Shown in pieces: positions 50,132-51,492 of a stretch of DNA of 51,492 bases (the stretch's first letter is position 1; each line of letters starts with the position of its first letter). Below the pieces are notes generated by a model. It saw only the letters and a program-made list of their open reading frames with translations. It had not been told where the DNA came from and did no database searches. This DNA comes from Candidatus Gastranaerophilales bacterium (lineage in GTDB: Bacteria > Cyanobacteriota > Vampirovibrionia > Gastranaerophilales > Gastranaerophilaceae), in NCBI GenBank assembly GCA_944326015.1, contig CALVCJ010000004.1, positions 1 through 51,492 on the forward strand, in the 5' to 3' direction. The position numbers and the translations under genes were made by a program.

Positions 50132-50836
50132 TTGAATAAAAAAAATGTTTTAATAACTATTATAACAGTAATTGTTTCTTTTACTTTATGTTGGTTAATG
50201 CAAGATATTTTCTATCCCAAATTACCTGCAGAGCAAATAGATTCTTTGATCAATACAGCGGATGATAAATACTATTCAGAAGATTACATAAATGCTGAAA
50301 GACTGTACAAGCATATAATAAAAGTATCTGGAACATCATCTTCATATGAACTTCTTAATAGGTCTCATGCAAAATTACAAATAAAAGACTATGAAGGTGC
50401 CATAAAGGATTTTGATAATGCAATTGAAATTGATCTTCAGCATGGATGTGATAATGAATGTTATATTGGACATGCAGGTGCTTATTCCACCATGATTTCT
50501 ATCATTGCTCAAAATTTATATACAGAACTAGATAAAAAAGATAAAAGTTCCGAGGTATTAGAAAACATTGAAAGTAAACTGTTAATGCTTAGACTTAAAC
50601 GAATTATTAAAAAATATAATAAAACAGATATTGCTAAATATAGTGCTCTATATCCTTGTGAATGGGGATCTTGTCTTATAGATAAAGGGTTAGAGTTATA
50701 TATACTTGGAGAGTATGAAAAGGCTCTGGGTTATTTAAATAAAGCTATTTCTGAGTATCAAAGTATTGAAAATGTAGAGCAGACAAATTTATGTCAAAGT
50801 ATTGTGGATAGAATAAATAAGGTATATAAGAAATGA
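50132..50836 (+). CDS. Membrane-anchored TPR protein
   Basis: A TTG start is the only in-frame option near the GGGAG of the previous gene's end. One N-terminal helix (VLITIITVIVSFTLCWLM) anchors a helical domain with tetratricopeptide repeats: KYYSEDYINAERLYKHIIKV, QIKDYEGAIKDFDNAIEIDL, and a last repeat LELYILGEYEKALGYLNKAI. TPRs mediate protein binding. At 234 aa it is the last complete gene of the operon. Its stop overlaps the start of a short signal-peptide stub as ATGA. Confidence 0.7.
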   Translation: MNKKNVLITIITVIVSFTLCWLMQDIFYPKLPAEQIDSLINTADDKYYSEDYINAERLYKHIIKVSGTSSSYELLNRSHAKLQIKDYEGAIKDFDNAIEIDLQHGCDNECYIGHAGAYSTMISIIAQNLYTELDKKDKSSEVLENIESKLLMLRLKRIIKKYNKTDIAKYSALYPCEWGSCLIDKGLELYILGEYEKALGYLNKAISEYQSIENVEQTNLCQSIVDRINKVYKK

Positions 50837-50883
50837 AAAAATTATTGGTATTATTTTTAAATTTTTTAATTTTTGTGAAATAA
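50833..50883 (+). pseudogene. Signal-peptide stub of a truncated gene
   Basis: An ATG overlapping the TPR stop (ATGA) opens MKKLLVLFLNFLIFVK and then a TAA. This is a perfect signal-peptide start for another exported protein of the operon, cut off after 16 codons. The integrase reading frame begins right afterwards, so an insertion probably removed the rest of the gene. Confidence 0.45.
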
Positions 50884-50947
50884 GCCAAATCGTTTAGGAG
50901 AGAGTTTAATCAATGAATTTTGTACTTACTTAATCGTTGGAACAAAA

Positions 50948-51492
50948 ATGTCTTATGATGAAAAGACAGTTAAGCAGTACAAAGATGATATTTGGGATTA
51001 TTGGGAAAAAACTGGGTTTGAAAATTTAAAAGAGTTTAATGCTGATAAAGCAAAGTTGTATCGTAGATCTATTCAAGGCTCGATGCAAACAAAGCATCAA
51101 AAAATGAATCGTGTAGCAGAATTTTTTAGATGGATTTTTGGTAAGAAAGTTACTAAACCTGATATTAGTGAAGCTCTTAAAGTTTTACAATTAACCAATG
51201 CAGAAAAGGGGCTACTTTCAAAACATAAAATTCGAGAATATCCTACATTGGAAGAATTTAATGAAATTATTGATTTCCCTGTAAATAATGACGTTGATAG
51301 ACGTGATAAGGCTCTATTATGTTTCTTGTTACTATCTGCAGGTAGAGTTGATGCCGTGAGAACTTTATCTTTAGGTGCTTTGAACCCTAAAACATTGGAT
51401 TTAGTGCAAGATCCAACAGAGGGGGTACATACAAAAAGAAACAAATATATTATTGGGACACTATTTCGTTTCGATGAAGTTTATACAGATAT
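50948..51492 (+). CDS. Tyrosine recombinase/integrase, 5' part (runs off the window)
   Basis: The frame is open to the window end. From ATG 50948 it reads MSYDEKTVKQYKDDIWDYWE, a SAM-like core-binding domain, then a catalytic domain start with DKALLCFLLLSAGRVDAVRT holding the first catalytic Arg (normally TG.R..E.). The frame is also open upstream to 50879, where LGESLINEFCTYLIVGTK looks like integrase sequence but offers no standard start codon, so the true start is uncertain. An AGGAGAG at 50896 precedes this part. The second half (HxxR, Tyr) is outside the window. Confidence 0.75.
   Translation, partial: MSYDEKTVKQYKDDIWDYWEKTGFENLKEFNADKAKLYRRSIQGSMQTKHQKMNRVAEFFRWIFGKKVTKPDISEALKVLQLTNAEKGLLSKHKIREYPTLEEFNEIIDFPVNNDVDRRDKALLCFLLLSAGRVDAVRTLSLGALNPKTLDLVQDPTEGVHTKRNKYIIGTLFRFDEVYTD

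Noticed and set aside
1..51492. CRISPR arrays, tRNA and rRNA genes
   Set aside because: I scanned by eye for regular repeat-spacer units and tRNA T-loop patterns and found none that held up. Short or divergent ones could be missed.

Overview
The window looks like a chromosomal segment of a gut-type Gastranaerophilales bacterium (Cyanobacteriota, class Vampirovibrionia, formerly Melainabacteria). The lineage call is an inference. It rests on very AT-rich DNA, a Gram-negative envelope toolkit (lpxA, mlaD, mlaF, mlaE, several TonB-C-type proteins), pilin-like proteins carrying the FTLAEVLITLGIIGIVAA type of N-terminus, and lineage-type hypothetical proteins that start MKI..(I/V).PY. No rRNA or tRNA was recognised that could settle it.

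Left part, about 1-35,250, is mostly housekeeping and envelope genes. It starts with the tail of an MsbA-like ABC exporter. Then come an M29 aminopeptidase with a GNAT acetyltransferase, lpxA, lineage-specific hypotheticals, a small-RNA candidate built like cyanobacterial Yfr1, a SpoIID-like protein overlapping murJ, a GIY-YIG nuclease gene boxed in by palindromic repeats, tsaC, tyrA, a broken pilin with a G10 tract, and mtnA. At 15,983-20,191 lies a tight six-gene operon: VWA protein, FHA-like eight-TM protein, TonB-like protein, two tiny membrane proteins, and a zinc-ribbon/TonB-C protein. After it come plsY, a large membrane hypothetical, a purine nucleoside phosphorylase, a probable RNA polymerase omega subunit, mlaD-upp, a second broken pilin, a DapL-like aminotransferase, mlaF and mlaE, pgi and trxB.

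Right part, about 35,250-51,492, is accessory. A tyrosine recombinase with a convergent Xis-like gene is followed on the minus strand by a retron. The retron has an HTH protein of 333 aa, a 44-aa ORF with a strong ribosome binding site, an msr-msd RNA bounded by a perfect 11-bp a1/a2 inverted repeat, and a reverse transcriptase with the retron hallmarks NAxxH, FVDD and VTG. Beyond it are an integrase relic, a secreted SNase plus double-PLD nuclease split by a frameshift in an A8 tract, a PP-loop (PAPS-reductase family) protein, an LprI-like protein, a phage-head-like zinc protein and a short recombinase. Next is a second envelope operon at 46,315-50,836 (zinc-ribbon/LprI-like, double zinc ribbon, PDZ/TonB-C lipoprotein, TonB-C, TPR). 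It ends in a 16-codon signal-peptide stub followed by another integrase that runs off the window.

Two window-wide patterns stand out. Many genes have a TATAAT or TAGAAT box exactly six bases before the ATG and no Shine-Dalgarno, which suggests leaderless mRNAs. Several genes are broken at homopolymers (T6, G10, A8), from decay, phase variation, slippage or sequence error.
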